This document shows positions 33,690 to 45,503 of a DNA stretch of 64,000 nt, in pieces. The notes below the pieces were generated by a model. The model had not been told where the DNA came from, ran no database searches, and worked only from the letters and a program-made list of their open reading frames with translations. Each line of letters begins with the position of its first letter. The first letter of the stretch is position 1. The translations under genes were made by a program, and so were the position numbers. Origin of the DNA: Isoetes taiwanensis (taxonomy: Eukaryota; Streptophyta; Lycopodiopsida; Isoetales; Isoetaceae); contig JAJEKV010000002.1 of assembly GCA_021234155.1 (NCBI GenBank), positions 7,207,046 through 7,271,045 on the forward strand, in the 5' to 3' direction.

Positions 33690-34430
33690 GCCAATTTGAA
33701 AGGAACACGTCGGACTTGACAACTTCTTGTGTACCTTAAGCTTGACTTCGCGAAAGCTTAAAACAGTGTTTCCTGAATCTTCTTTGCTACTGATCATGCA
33801 CAAGTTAGATTTTGGGCCCGTTTTTCATGAAACAATGTGGACCATTAAGGCCACAGTTCCATTTCATGGTGAGCCTTTTAATATTTTCTTTGTGGGGAGA
33901 TGTATTAGATAGGGGTGTCTTTTGGCACTCTTCATCTTTACCATTGTTTGCTGACGAACTGTTGCAGCTCCTTTGAGGTGCGGTAGATGATTCCTTTTTC
34001 AAAGTTTGAATATGGCCGATTGTTCGCAAATAATTTGTAACCGTTTGCAGATGATACCCTTCTTCTAGTAGAGGCTATTGATGCTAACTTGAATAGGGCT
34101 AAACAACTTCTAGGCATCTAGATGTTTGATTAACTGGCAAAAATTCTGCCTTGTGGGCTTTGGACATGCCAATCCCTGCTTGTGTACAGTAGTATGCTTG
34201 GACTGTAGTTTCTTTGAACGCTGTGACTAGACTTCCAGGTGTTGCATTTGGTGTGAATTTTGTCATGCGGGCTTGGAATTGGGTTATCTCAGGTCTGCAA
34301 AAACATATAATGTGGTGGAGAGACGCAACTTTGTCATGGGTTGCACGGGTTCAAGTAGCCAAATCAGTTTTAAATAATACCCATATGTATATCACTTCTG
34401 CTTTGATACCAGCTTCTAACTAAGAGAGAT
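33690..34430 (+). pseudogene. L1-type LINE reverse transcriptase remnant
   Basis: Plus-strand pieces, in several frames, give LLLIMHKLDFGPVFHE, VPFHGEPFN, GCLLALFIFTIV (relic of QGCPLAPFLF), a DDTLLLVEAID block with the second half of the active site, and LSWVARVQVAKSVLNN (relic of LSLAGRVxxxxxVL). The order is that of a LINE ORF2 from the RT palm onward. Many stops are present. Its 3' half is included in the segmental duplication and recurs at 36619-37143. Confidence 0.7.
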
Positions 34431-35456
34431 TGTTGCCATGATTCTTAACTTCATCTGAGGTGGCAATGAAATAGAAGCAGTGGTTAAGGTTGCCTAGAAG
34501 AAGTGTGTACGAACAAAAAGGGATGATAGTTTGGACATAATGGACTTATCTCTAGATAGTAAGATCTTAATTTCAAAGTTTGTTTGGAGGATCTTGTTAG
34601 CTTGATACAACTTTGATGTAGCATTTGCTCAGAGACAGATTTATCACAAATCTGAGCGCCCTGTTGCTTGCACATTGGTTGGATACCATTTGAATTTTAA
34701 GGAGGCAGCTTCATTATAACCATACACCCTTCTACTATTAGCTCATGGACAGAGCATAAACTAACATCTTCAAAATAATAGAATAGTATTTTTAACCCCT
34801 CGATGCATCAGCATCCAGTTTCATATGTTCAATATTGCATGTAAACCAAGGAGGATACTTCTTTCATGCAAATGGTAGTATGGACACAGCCTTTTGTTTC
34901 TTCTTAGTTGAATAGAGAATTAGCTCATTATATACTTTGAAATTCACAGTAGTAAGTGTCAATAATCTCCTCATGAGTGATATCTTGGAATCGATAGTAG
35001 GGTATGTGTATATAGGCTCCTCATGAGTTGACCAATGGATGTTAAGTAATATGGGTTTGTCCCTTGAGCATATAAGAGCATATTCAAACTTGGCAAGAAT
35101 GGGTATGAATAAGCACCTTGAGGATAAGCCCCTTGAACATATAGGTATTGACAAACATGTGTAAACTCTGCAAATCTACAAAAATAGATAAAAGGAAAAG
35201 AGAGAGAGGACAAAGAAAGAAGATAGAAAAAGGAGATATTAGAGAAAGAAAGGATAACCTCAAAGGCAATACTTCAAAAGGTCCCCATAAATGGGAGTAA
35301 CATGGGTATGTGTTCTTTGTCCAAATCAAAGCGAGGCCTTGGCCGAAGGCCGAGGCCAAGCTGAGAAATAGTGTAAAAGAAAAGGGTCCACCCTTGAACA
35401 TATGGGTATTGGTAAACATGGGCAAACTCCTAGAAAGAAGAGATAATCTCCCAGGT
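33899..35456. repeat. Segmental direct duplication, copy 1
   Basis: Nearly identical to 36619-38153 in the same orientation over about 1.5 kb, with one indel of about 30 bp (near 34517 here) and a few single-base changes. It starts at GATGTATTAGATAGGGGTG and ends at CTCCCAGGTGAT. It includes L1 debris and the CTCCTCATG-type repeat related to the nested insert at 20.9-21.4 kb. High similarity implies a recent event. Confidence 0.92.
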
Positions 35457-36618
35457 GATTCTTCTCTCCGTCGAACCTGCATGCAAATTGATTCGTGAAA
35501 ATATCGAAGCCCGTTTCATTCAAAGGGGTTCGTCTTCTTGATTCAAATACTCAAGTTTGAAAGACATCATTTGAAGAGGCACAAAGGAATAAATCTTACC
35601 TGGAATCTATTGTGAAATGAGATTTGGGAAACGGCAGGATCAAGGAAGCAGCTAACCCTTTGTTCATTGTCTCGGTTCGACGATAGAGAAGCTTACTTGA
35701 TAAGACACGAAGAAATAGGGTTTGGAAATCTGATTTGAAATCTGGCGTTGATGGCCCGCAATGCAAGGCCGATGATCTTAAACACATGAAAGCATGATAA
35801 GCCGATCTTTGGAACAAAGTTTGGCGATTAAGCCAATTTTTGGGACAAAGGGGGAAGACTCGAAACAAAGAAAATATGCCTTTCCTATGCTTGCATAGCA
35901 CATCACGAAAGATTTGCCTATGCGCGCATAGGCACTACCTACCAGGTCCCTTTCCTACCTACCCATTCTTTTCCACTACCTACTGGTTTTTCTTTCGACC
36001 CTACTAGGTTCTTTTCCTACCCGCCCAATTTTTTCGACAACCTACTTGTTTTAGTTCCGACCCTATACATGTGCATATATGGACCTCTCTTAAACCTGCG
36101 ATATTTTTATGATTTAAATGATATCTTTTATTTATCTTTTTACCTCTTCGCATTAATAAGAAAGTTGCCATGCCATGCCATGTAGCAGAAGCTTGACAAT
36201 TTTTTTTCTAAATGGCTATGTGCACATAGCATGCTCAGTAACATTTTTAGCGATGGGTATACATGCACAATGTCTTGGTGTGTCTTGTTTGTCGCTTGTC
36301 TTGTTTGTCGCACATTTTAGCCTTTAGTTTTGGTCAAGATTCTAGTGGTTCTTCAATTTCTCCATTTTTAAGGTGCATCCCAAATTCACCTAAATGTGAT
36401 TCTAATTTTACACCTAGTTTGGAGGTGTAAAATTAACAAAACGAAAATTTCCAGTAACTTTGGACCCTAAAATGGGTCACGCAATTGTAAATTGAGGGCC
36501 ATTTTTGTAATTGACCCCCTAAAAGTGGCAAAATTTAAGGTTTTTTTAGGGAATCTTTGAAAGATTCTTTTTTGTGGTGCAAACGCAGGTCATTAGTGCG
36601 TTTGCTAGGTCACCTTGT
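35457..36618. other. Unique spacer between the duplicated segments
   Basis: No gene. It contains three related palindromes of the form CTATG...CATAG: 35885-35898 (2-nt centre), 35916-35933 (perfect, GCCTATGCGCGCATAGGC) and 36215-36230 (perfect, GCTATGTGCACATAGC). It also has a CCTACC-rich stretch at 35930-36060 and a short tandem repeat (CTTGTTTGTCG) at about 36284-36312. Confidence 0.6.
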
Positions 36619-38153
36619 TAGATGTATTAGATAGGGGTGTCTTTTGGCACTCTTCATCTTTACTATTGTTTGCTGACGAACTGTTGCAGCTCCTTTGAGG
36701 TGCGGTAGATGATTCCTTTTTCAAAGTTTGAATATGGCCGATTGTTCGTAAATAATTTGTAACCGTTTAGATGATACCCTTCTTCTAGTAGAGGCTATTG
36801 ATGCTAACTTGAATAGGGCTAAACAACTTCTAGGCATGTAGATGTTTGATTAACTGGCAAAAATTCTGCCTTGTGGGCTTTGGACGTGCCAGTCCCTGCT
36901 TGTGTACAGTAGTATGCTTGGACTGTAGTTTCTTTGAACGCTGTGACTAGACTTCCAGGTGTTGCATTTGGTGTGAATTTTGTCATGCGGGCTTGGAATT
37001 GGGTTATCTCAGGTCTGCAAAAACATATAATGTGGTGGAGAGACGCAACTTTGTCATGGGTTGCACGGGTTCAAGTAGCCAAATCAGTTTTAAATAATAC
37101 CCATATGTATATCACTTCTGCTTTGATACCAGCTTCTAACTAAGAGAGATTGTTGCCATGATTCTTAACTTCATCTGAGGTGGCAATGAAATAGGAGCAG
37201 TGGTTAAGGTTGCTTAGAAGAAGTGTGTACGAACAAAATCTCTAGATAGTAAGATCTTAATTTCAAAGTTTGTTTGGAGGATCTTGTTAGCTTGATACAA
37301 CTTTGATGTAGCATTTGCTCAGAGACAGATTTATCACAAATCGGCCTATTGCTTGCACATTGGTTGGATACCATTTGAATTTTAAGGAGGCAGCTTCATT
37401 ATAACCATACACCCTTCTACTATTAGCTCATGGACAGAGCATAAACTAACATCTTCAAAATAATAGAATAGTATTTTTAACCCCTCGATGCATCAGCATC
37501 CAGTTTCATATGTTCAATATTGCATGTAAACCAAGGAGGATACTTCTTTCATGCAAATGGTAGTATGGACACATAGCCTTTTGTTTCTTCTTAGTTGAAT
37601 AGAGAATTAGCTCATTATATACTTTGAAATTCACAGTAGTAAGTGTCAATAATCTCCTCATGAGTGATATCTTGGAATCGATAGTAGGGTATGTGTATAT
37701 GGGCTCCTCATGAGTTGACCAATGGATGTTAAGTAATATGGGTTTGTCCCTTGAGCATATAAGAGCATATTCAAACTTGGCAAGAATGGGTATGAATAAG
37801 CACCTTGAGGATAAGCCCCTTGAACATATAGGTATTGACAAACATGTGTAAACTCCGCAAATCTACAAAAATAGATAAAAGGAAAAGAGAGAGAGGACAA
37901 AGAAAGAAGATAGAAAAAGGAGATATTAGAGAAAGAAAGGATAACCTCAAAGGCGATACTTCAAAAGGTCCCCATAAATGGGAGTAACATGGGTATGTGT
38001 TCTTTGTCCAAATCAAAGCGAGGCCTTGGCCGAAGGCCGAGGCCAAGCTGAGAAATAGTGTAAAAGAAAAGGGTCCACCCTTGAACATATGGGTATTGGT
38101 ATTGGTAAACATGGGCAAACTCCTAGAAAGAAGAGATAATCTCCCAGGTGATA
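36619..38153. repeat. Segmental direct duplication, copy 2
   Basis: See 33899-35456. The left junction follows GTCACCTTGTTA. Beyond the right junction copy 2 continues into sequence not present after copy 1, and a hexanucleotide (GGTATT) is duplicated at about 38093. Confidence 0.92.
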
Positions 38154-38931
38154 CTTTAGAAGGTCCACATAGATGGGAGGAACATCGGTAGGCGTGCTTT
38201 TGAAAAGATATCCAAACCAAGGTGATGCCGCCGAGGAATAGTTTAAAAGAACGGGCGGGCCCTTTTCTAGGATTTAGTATAATGTTATAGGTTGTTAATG
38301 AAGCTACATAATACACAAATGCCAAGTTCTCTTCTTGGGTTTCATTGTTCCTTTTTTTGTTGTCCTTTTGTATGCCTTGCAAAATGGTCCATAAGATTGT
38401 TTCAAAAGTACATATTCACAATGGAGTTGCACAAAACTAATGTTTAATTCTTAGTCTACTATTTCGAATCCTCTATTGTTATAGGGTAATATATTTTCAT
38501 CTTCTTATCACAAGGGATGCAACATCTCAAACTCAAAATATAAGGAATTTTTCTTTTGACAAATTTTTAAGATTTGAAGTTCACATTTGAAACACAATTT
38601 CAAAGTTAAGCTCTCAATTGACATCTTCAAACAATATGTAGTTTACATTTATTTTGGCCATGACTCGGGATATGTAGATCAAGCTTAGAATTAAAATTCA
38701 ACTTTTAAATTTGTAGAATATACAATTAAGCTTGATACTCCACAAGTTGCTTGTTTTATACAAAACAAGAGCTCAAAATTTATCAAATGACAAGACAATG
38801 AAACTTTGATGAAATTAGGTTTTAGTGAACATTTCCAAAAACTGCATCTTCAAGCATATCATTTTATAAATTGGAAGCCCTTCTAGCTTTTCTTTATTCA
38901 AACTTAAAAATTCCATGCCAACCAATCTTTG
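38154..38931. other. Gene-free stretch before the L1 insertion
   Basis: AT-rich sequence with no recognisable coding. It continues after the L1 element at 45761, so 38154-38946 plus 45761 onward is one interrupted stretch. Confidence 0.5.
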
Positions 38932-39040
38932 AGTAAGGTAAACATGGAGATGGTGATGTCCAAAATAGCTTGCTCTAGGAGGGATGGCGCTAACAGATGC
39001 GCCATCGTGTTAGGGCTGAGAGAGACGTAAGGAGAACAGA

Positions 39041-41374
39041 ATGGAGAACCGAGGTGTGGGCCCGAAGGGACCCCTGCAGGGTATGCAGGAGACCAAAGGT
39101 ACATGTACGGCAGGGAAAGGTACGGGTATTGAGGCTGATTTAACAGGTCAGGGTAATGGTTTCGGGGATAGATTGGGAACAGGGAAGGATGATTTGGGGA
39201 CAGTGATGACAGAACTTTTCCAGAAAATGTCAATATCCATGCAGAATCAAATGATTGATATGATAAAGACTCTGATAGGGAATGGAACTGTTACTGAGAA
39301 AGGCGAAAAGGCCTTTTTTGTCTGTGGCGATTGGCTTATTCCCAGCATTCCTAGCATGGCGGAGACGAGGAGGACAAGATCACAAACTATGTCGCCGGTG
39401 CAAATGCAGAGTCAGCTGGTGCAACCCATATTGGATGAAGTAAACCGAGAACAGAGAAGAATGCTGCAGAAACAGGAACACAGACCAAAGCCAGAGTTTC
39501 GAGGTATTCCTTCACTCAAACATGATTTTGTTCCTAACAGGCAAAAGGAATTAGAATCGAAGGCTGTAATAGGTTGCATAAGGCATGAAGGGGTTCGACT
39601 GGCAGCCATAAGAATGGAATTAACAAAAATGGGAAAGAATGTGGATATCAGAAACATGTTTTGGCTAGATTTCCCATTCTTTGTGGTGGAATGTGGAGAT
39701 TCTCAGACTGTCCAGTTTCTCCTAAAAAAAGGAACTATATTCAAGGCAAACACACAATTCTACTTCCAAAAATGGAATCCGAAGTTCGATCCAAATGACC
39801 TCAAAGAACTTTTCCACCCTGCATCATGCTCTGTTCAAGGCCTTAGTCCCATGTATTGGCATGAGGATATTTTTAAAAAACTTTTTCAAGGGATTGGAGA
39901 GTATATTGGATGGGAGGCAATTCCGGAAAGAGCCCCAAGGATCTGGGTTCAGATTGATATATTGAAAGAGATCCCTAAACAGCTAAATTATAATGACTAT
40001 TATGGGGGCGAAAAGATATTAAAATTGGACTGGAGTGGGTTACCTGCCCCTTGTGGAATCTGTGGGCTAAGATTACACGGAGGGGGGGTATGCCGGGAAA
40101 AAATGGTCATAAATAAACAAATTCCTCAGCCAGTTGCTAACCAAGGCAAAGAAAATAATGCAAAAGGAAGCTGGACCCCTGCAAATTGGAAGAAAAGGAA
40201 TAAGAATGGGAGTGCATACAAAAAAGCCAGGAAACAGAAAGCTAAGCTCATTAAGGAAAATCAGAAGCAAGAGAAACAGACAGCCAACAACCAGTTAAAA
40301 ACCTGGAAAAAGAAAAGAGATCAGTCAAAAATGGCTGAAAAAGTCAAGGTCTTGGTCAAGCCTACTAAAGAACAGGGGAAAAAAGGGAAAGACCTAGTCC
40401 AAGAAGGGAATCTTTATATTACTCCTGCCCATCTGATCAGGAGTAATACCACCCGACCATTATTTGAATCTACACATCCTCAGAATCCTTACCCGGACTT
40501 CGTCGATTCGGACAGATCAGCAGGAGGAACTCTGCTTTTCAAAGGAGACTATTCTAAAGGAACTAATCTGGATTTTTCCCCTATAGATTCAAGGAAGCAG
40601 GGGTCACAGGAAAATGAAGAATTACATGATGTTCTACTCCAACTCATGGAAAGGCAAGAAGATATGGAGAAGGAGGTGGTGCCGAATACTCCCATGGAAA
40701 AAGGGCAGATGGAAGAAATAGAGGGCAAATATAAATTCTTCACCACATCTCCCATGGATTATAAAAACAGTACAGAGGAATCCTTGGACAAAGGCAATGT
40801 GGAGATCACTCGGGAGGATCCTCTGGACAATGGCACTGAAGAGATCACTTTTTCTTCAGAGGACATATTGGAATCTATTGACCCTATAAGTCCTATGGGC
40901 CAGGGGATGGATAACATATGCCAACAAGAGAATCTCTTATCTAATGGCCTGGTAATTGACACTGATGTCAATAGGCTATTAAGCCCATTAGATAACAATA
41001 TAGGAGAAGACAAAGAAGAGACATTTTTCACTCCTGCAAAAAAGATCAGCATAATATCCACAGGGGGTCTGGGAACTCATGGAAATAGACCAATAAGTCC
41101 GACTGGTAATTCTCTACCAGAAGGCTTGGGAATTGATGTGAGTAGACTAGTAAGCCCTCCTGACAAATCCATGGTAGCTGGCCGGGAGTCTAGACAGATA
41201 TTGGTTGAAATCAATGGAGCAGAGAAGACTAATGCCAAGGGATTGATAGCTGATGAGGACAAATTTTATACTCCTCACACTAGGAAGAAGGGCACTAAGA
41301 TTGTGCATTTTTCAGAAAATAGTCCTGCCTTGAACCTGAGAAGCCAAGGCAAAAAGAATCTCCTTGTCCAATGA
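39041..41374 (+). CDS. L1 ORF1 protein (nucleic-acid-binding, zinc knuckle)
   Basis: An uninterrupted 777-residue frame from the first ATG of the element. The region around residues 165-335 has the layout of plant L1 ORF1 RNA-binding domains (DUF4283-like: FWLDFPFFVVECGD ... PRIWVQIDILKEIPKQL). It is followed by a CX2CX4HX4C knuckle (CGICGLRLHGGGVC) near residues 344-357 and a Lys-rich segment (about 380-460). The C-terminal half is long, polar and repetitive in character (several SPxxxG-type and DNG-type segments), which makes the protein longer than many plant L1 ORF1 proteins. It would coat the LINE RNA. The stop codon overlaps the ORF2 start as ATGA (41371-41374). Confidence 0.85.
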   Translation: MENRGVGPKGPLQGMQETKGTCTAGKGTGIEADLTGQGNGFGDRLGTGKDDLGTVMTELFQKMSISMQNQMIDMIKTLIGNGTVTEKGEKAFFVCGDWLIPSIPSMAETRRTRSQTMSPVQMQSQLVQPILDEVNREQRRMLQKQEHRPKPEFRGIPSLKHDFVPNRQKELESKAVIGCIRHEGVRLAAIRMELTKMGKNVDIRNMFWLDFPFFVVECGDSQTVQFLLKKGTIFKANTQFYFQKWNPKFDPNDLKELFHPASCSVQGLSPMYWHEDIFKKLFQGIGEYIGWEAIPERAPRIWVQIDILKEIPKQLNYNDYYGGEKILKLDWSGLPAPCGICGLRLHGGGVCREKMVINKQIPQPVANQGKENNAKGSWTPANWKKRNKNGSAYKKARKQKAKLIKENQKQEKQTANNQLKTWKKKRDQSKMAEKVKVLVKPTKEQGKKGKDLVQEGNLYITPAHLIRSNTTRPLFESTHPQNPYPDFVDSDRSAGGTLLFKGDYSKGTNLDFSPIDSRKQGSQENEELHDVLLQLMERQEDMEKEVVPNTPMEKGQMEEIEGKYKFFTTSPMDYKNSTEESLDKGNVEITREDPLDNGTEEITFSSEDILESIDPISPMGQGMDNICQQENLLSNGLVIDTDVNRLLSPLDNNIGEDKEETFFTPAKKISIISTGGLGTHGNRPISPTGNSLPEGLGIDVSRLVSPPDKSMVAGRESRQILVEINGAEKTNAKGLIADEDKFYTPHTRKKGTKIVHFSENSPALNLRSQGKKNLLVQ

Positions 41375-44300
41375 GAATCATAACTTGGAACCTGAGAGGC
41401 ATCAAAGACCCTCTCAAGAGAAAAAGGGCACTGATAGCTTTAAGAGATATGAAAGCAGAGATAATTATGCTACAAGAACATAGGCTGCCTGAATTTGAAT
41501 CCTCAAATTTAGGAAAATGGATCATACCAAATGGAGATTCCATATGGACTGCAGCTGATGGTACTAAAGGAGGGATTTGTATGGCCTGGAAAGACTTTAA
41601 CTGTATTGAAAAATATAAGCATGGCAGTGGCAGGTGGACCGTGGCAGTGCTAAAAAAAGGGGAAAATGTCTTTGGGGTTATTAATGTGTATGCATCTACT
41701 GACCCAGCAGAAAGAGAAACCCAGTGGATGCAAATAGATACATGGATCCAAAATCATCAAATTAAAAATTGGCTCATGGCTGGAGATTTCAATAACACAC
41801 CTGTGTGGGATCAGAAACTGGGGAAACAAATGAATATGTCCAGGGGAGAGCGAGTTGCATGGGATAGGCTGATGGCTAACTTCATTTATATTCCCCCATC
41901 TTCCTCACAACAATACTCTTGGAGCAATAAAAGGAAAGGGAATCAAAGAACCTACTGTCTCCTAGATAGATTCTACCTGTGTAATTTTGATCTGAAGGAT
42001 TGGGACAATCTTACTATCTCGAGTGATATTGGGAATTCCATTTCAGCACCACTATCCTCGTTTTTGGGAGATATGACACCTCCTCTAAAGGTGGTATAAA
42101 AACTTCATTTAAATTCAACACAGGAATGTTACAAAATAAGCAATTTTGTGAGGAATTTAAAAGTTTCTATCAACAGATGCCTAAGGTACCCCTTTCGGAA
42201 TCCATGAAGCATTTTGTACAGAAATTGAGGGACATCAAATCATGGATTAAAGAATGGGGGAAGGTATGGAATCAGAAGAAGAAAAAGGAGAAACAAGAAG
42301 TGTATGAAGACATGAAGGCGATTAGAGGATATCTGTTCAAAGACAAAGATAATAAATGTTGGCAGGAAAAAGAGGCAGAATTGGAAATCAAGGTCAAAAA
42401 AATAGAAGAAGCAGAGGCAAAAAGTTTAGCAATAAGAAGTAAATGCAAATATATCAATCAGATGGATGATGCTGGTTCATCCTTTTTCTTCAGGACTGCT
42501 AAAAGCAGAATTATTAACAATGGTATTGTGCTAGTAAAAGATGGGAGGGGGAATACCTTAGCCTCCCAAGAGGGGATACAAGACTACTTCCACAAAGAAT
42601 ACCAAAAACTGTTCAGTAAGTATGAAGTTGATACCAAAGACATGGAAGATTTCTTTAATCAAATTCCCAAGGGTCCAGAAATCAATGATGAGGACTTATT
42701 GAAGACACCTGAGGAAAGGGAGATCAAAGAAATTCTACAATCCATGGCACATGGCAAAAAAAGTCCCGCCCCGATGGGATTCAACCTGAATTCTATTTAG
42801 GTTTTTGGGAACCCAGTGAAAGATGACCTCATAACTTTCATTAAGGGAGCATGGCAAGCAAGATATTTGCATCCAAAGAATAAATGCGGGGGCTTATTAC
42901 CCTTATACCAAAAGTTAGCAGCCCAACAAACATTGGAGAGTGGAGACCAATCTCACTCACCAATACCACATACAAGATGCTAGCCAAGATCCTTGCAAAC
43001 AGATTGAAGCCAATTCTAATGAAGGTCATTAACCCCTGTCAGTCAGCCTTCCTTCCCCAAAGGAACATTCCGGATAACTATATTGGAGCTGCTGAAGGTA
43101 TGCACTGGAACAAACTCTCCAAGCAGAAATGTATGCTTCTTAAGTTGGACTTTAGGAGGGCCTATGACACAATCAGCTGGCAATTCCTGGAGAAAGCCAT
43201 GGAGCACATAGGACTCCCAAAAAAGGTTTATCAAAAAGTATATGGATTCAACATGACTGCCTCCTCATCTCTGATTATCAATGGTTCCCCCTCTTGGCGG
43301 GTTCCCCAGAGAAGAGGGGTGAGGCAAACTGCCCTCTTGCCCCCCTACCTATTCCTGATAGTGGCTGAAGTTCTTACAAAGTTGGTGATGCATATGCAGT
43401 CCAAAGGTGATATTCATTGCCTGCAACTACCAGGGGAAGGAGGTATTTTTTCTATTATGCAATATGCTGACGATACTTTTGTTTTTTTGAGAGATGATGG
43501 AATAAGCCTATCCAATTTCTTAAATACAATGGAAAAATTTGGTAGCATATCAGGGGTTTTTTTGAATAAGAGCAAGTGTGCCATAATTATGGACTCGTGA
43601 AGTCGCTTCTGCAAGGAATCAAGGTACTAAATAAGGATTCTCGCATCTTGATGATATTAGGTATTCCTTTGGCCTTGAATTCCACTAATCGAAAAGGATT
43701 TGTGGGAGCCAATTGTGACCAGAATTAAGAAAAACTTGGGACATATACATCTTGCCCTGTGTAAATTTTGGAAGAATACTGATTGCCAATCTTTGTTATA
43801 GGGAGTACTCATGTTTACTTCTCTTCAGCTATCATTGGGGACAAAGCCTCATATGCCAAAATAGAGACTATATCGAAAGTTTATTTGGCAGGGCTCACAT
43901 AAGATAGCATGGGATGACTTGACCAAATCCAAGAAGGATGGGGGACTCGGTTGCAAGGACCTCTTTGTTCAGGCACAAGCTCTAGCAGCTAAAATGGTAT
44001 GGAGAGCTATTCATAGTAATTCTCCTTCCCCAGCTCAAAAACTGATTAGGTACTGGGTGCAAGAATCCTATCCTGTAGGCAGCCACACTTTGAAGCATCA
44101 GTTGCCAGACTCTGCATACTTCCAGTTTAATCCCTGTCCAAACACCTCAAGTATCCTAAGGAGAATGTTTGAGGCCTGGAACTTAGCCTCTCTGTGCTAT
44201 AGACCACCAGTGATTGACAGTAATTCCAAAGAGGTGAAATTTTTCTGGCATCCAGGTATAGCAGATAGGGACATTAACTGTTTGGCATGTATTCATCCAC

Positions 44301-45151
44301 AGAAATACATGCAATGGCATAAAGCAGGTATCAGACAGATTGGGGATCTCTATGACAATAATTCAGGATGGAAATCATGGGATGAAATAGCAAATTTAAC
44401 TAAAGGTTCAAATCTGGACAAGGAGATATACAATGCAGTAATGGACAAAGTTGGGAATATTGATGAGCTGGTAGATAGATATAGTCAGTGGAACTTCAAA
44501 GGCAAAGAAATATATTCGGTGAAGGAAGTATATAAAGCTCTGATCCAACACAAACCTTCCAGAGCTGCCTCTCTCTGGAATTGCAGGCAAAAGGTTCTAG
44601 CAAAGGTATGTAGAAAGGGATGGAAGAGCTACACAGCAAATAAAGTAAAGACCTTTACCTGGCTTATATTGCATCAAGGACTGATGACCAATCAAAAGAA
44701 AGCCAAATTTGACTCATCTATATCAGGAAGATGTCTCATGGGATGTGGAAAGGAGGAATCTTCTAACCATGTCTTCCAATGTGAGATCATTAATGAATTC
44801 TGGAACTGGACTGCCCAGATAAATAAAGGCACGATTGGAGAGAATGGTCTCCTTGATTTTCTGAATACAGAGGACAGGGTTTTGAGCACAACAAGAGCAC
44901 TTTCCTGCTGGGCAGTATGGAAACACAGAAATAGAGTTACAATGGAACATAAGAATCCAAATATTATCTGGCTCAAACAAATCTTCCTAGCTGAGCTTGT
45001 GAACTCGGCAATTGCACATAGATCCTTAAAGGGGATGAACTATGATAAAGGCTGGACAGCCTTTGGTAGATTTCAAGGAGTCTATGATTTCTTTGTGCTT
45101 AATCTAACTACTGATGATGTTATTTTGCAGAGATGCAATGAGGAGGCTTAA
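41371..45151 (+). pseudogene. L1 ORF2: endonuclease, reverse transcriptase, zf-RVT (broken)
   Basis: It begins MRIITWNLRGI in an ATGA overlap with ORF1. The AP-endonuclease domain is 41371-42099 (QEHRLPEFE, AGDFNNTPVWD, YSWSNKR), but the terminal SDH motif reads SDI, so a catalytic His is lost. A stop at 42099 and frame changes near 42770, 42880 and 43600-43919 divide the rest. 42126-42800 is the linker, with FFFRTAKSR. 42884-43600 is the RT, with GEWRPISLTNTTYKMLAK, LLKLDFRRAYDTISW, and the YADD active site in MQYADDTFVFL. 43919-45151 carries the thumb/connection and a zf-RVT domain (KVKTFTWLILHQGL ... CLMGCGKEESSNHVFQC). The order is that of plant L1 ORF2. It is inactive as it stands. Confidence 0.9.
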
Positions 45152-45503
45152 TAGATATGGAGCCCAGGATCGAGGTATGGGGGTTGCTGAGGACTCGGAC
45201 ACTGAGGAGTCTAATCTTCCCGGGATTGAAGAAGAGGAAATTTTCATCCAGCTGAAACAAGAAATGATTCATGCAGCAGCATTGAAGAAGATTCTGAAGA
45301 GAACAGAAGCCTGGAGACATAACAATCTCAGGCCTTATTTCATGAATTTATTCCATAAGTGGCAGCAGAAGCGGGAGGCCCATGTTCTCCTTCTTTTGGA
45401 TTTCACTAACTATCCGGTTGCCAAACTGGACCTGTACCTGAATATCCTTGGCAGACGAAGAGTACAAGATCTTACCATGCAAGACCTGATTGATGCACAA
45501 TAG
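45138..45503 (+). CDS. Small third ORF at the L1 3' end
   Basis: 121 codons from ATG 45138, overlapping the last codons of ORF2 in another frame and closing at a TAG 240 bp before the poly-A tail. It has an acidic N-terminus (EDSDTEESNLPGIEEEE) and an amphipathic helical remainder (KKILKRTEAWRHNNLRPYF, FHKWQQKREAHVLLLLDF). It is uninterrupted although ORF2 is not, and composition is coding-like. No family recognised. Alternatives are an extra C-terminal piece of ORF2 reached by frameshift, or a captured host exon: the frame is preceded by a good acceptor-like TATTTTGCAG at 45121-45130. Confidence 0.5.
   Translation: MRRLNRYGAQDRGMGVAEDSDTEESNLPGIEEEEIFIQLKQEMIHAAALKKILKRTEAWRHNNLRPYFMNLFHKWQQKREAHVLLLLDFTNYPVAKLDLYLNILGRRRVQDLTMQDLIDAQ

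Noticed and set aside
39412-41262. Minus-strand open frames inside the L1 ORF1
   Set aside because: Antisense shadows of an intact 777-codon frame.
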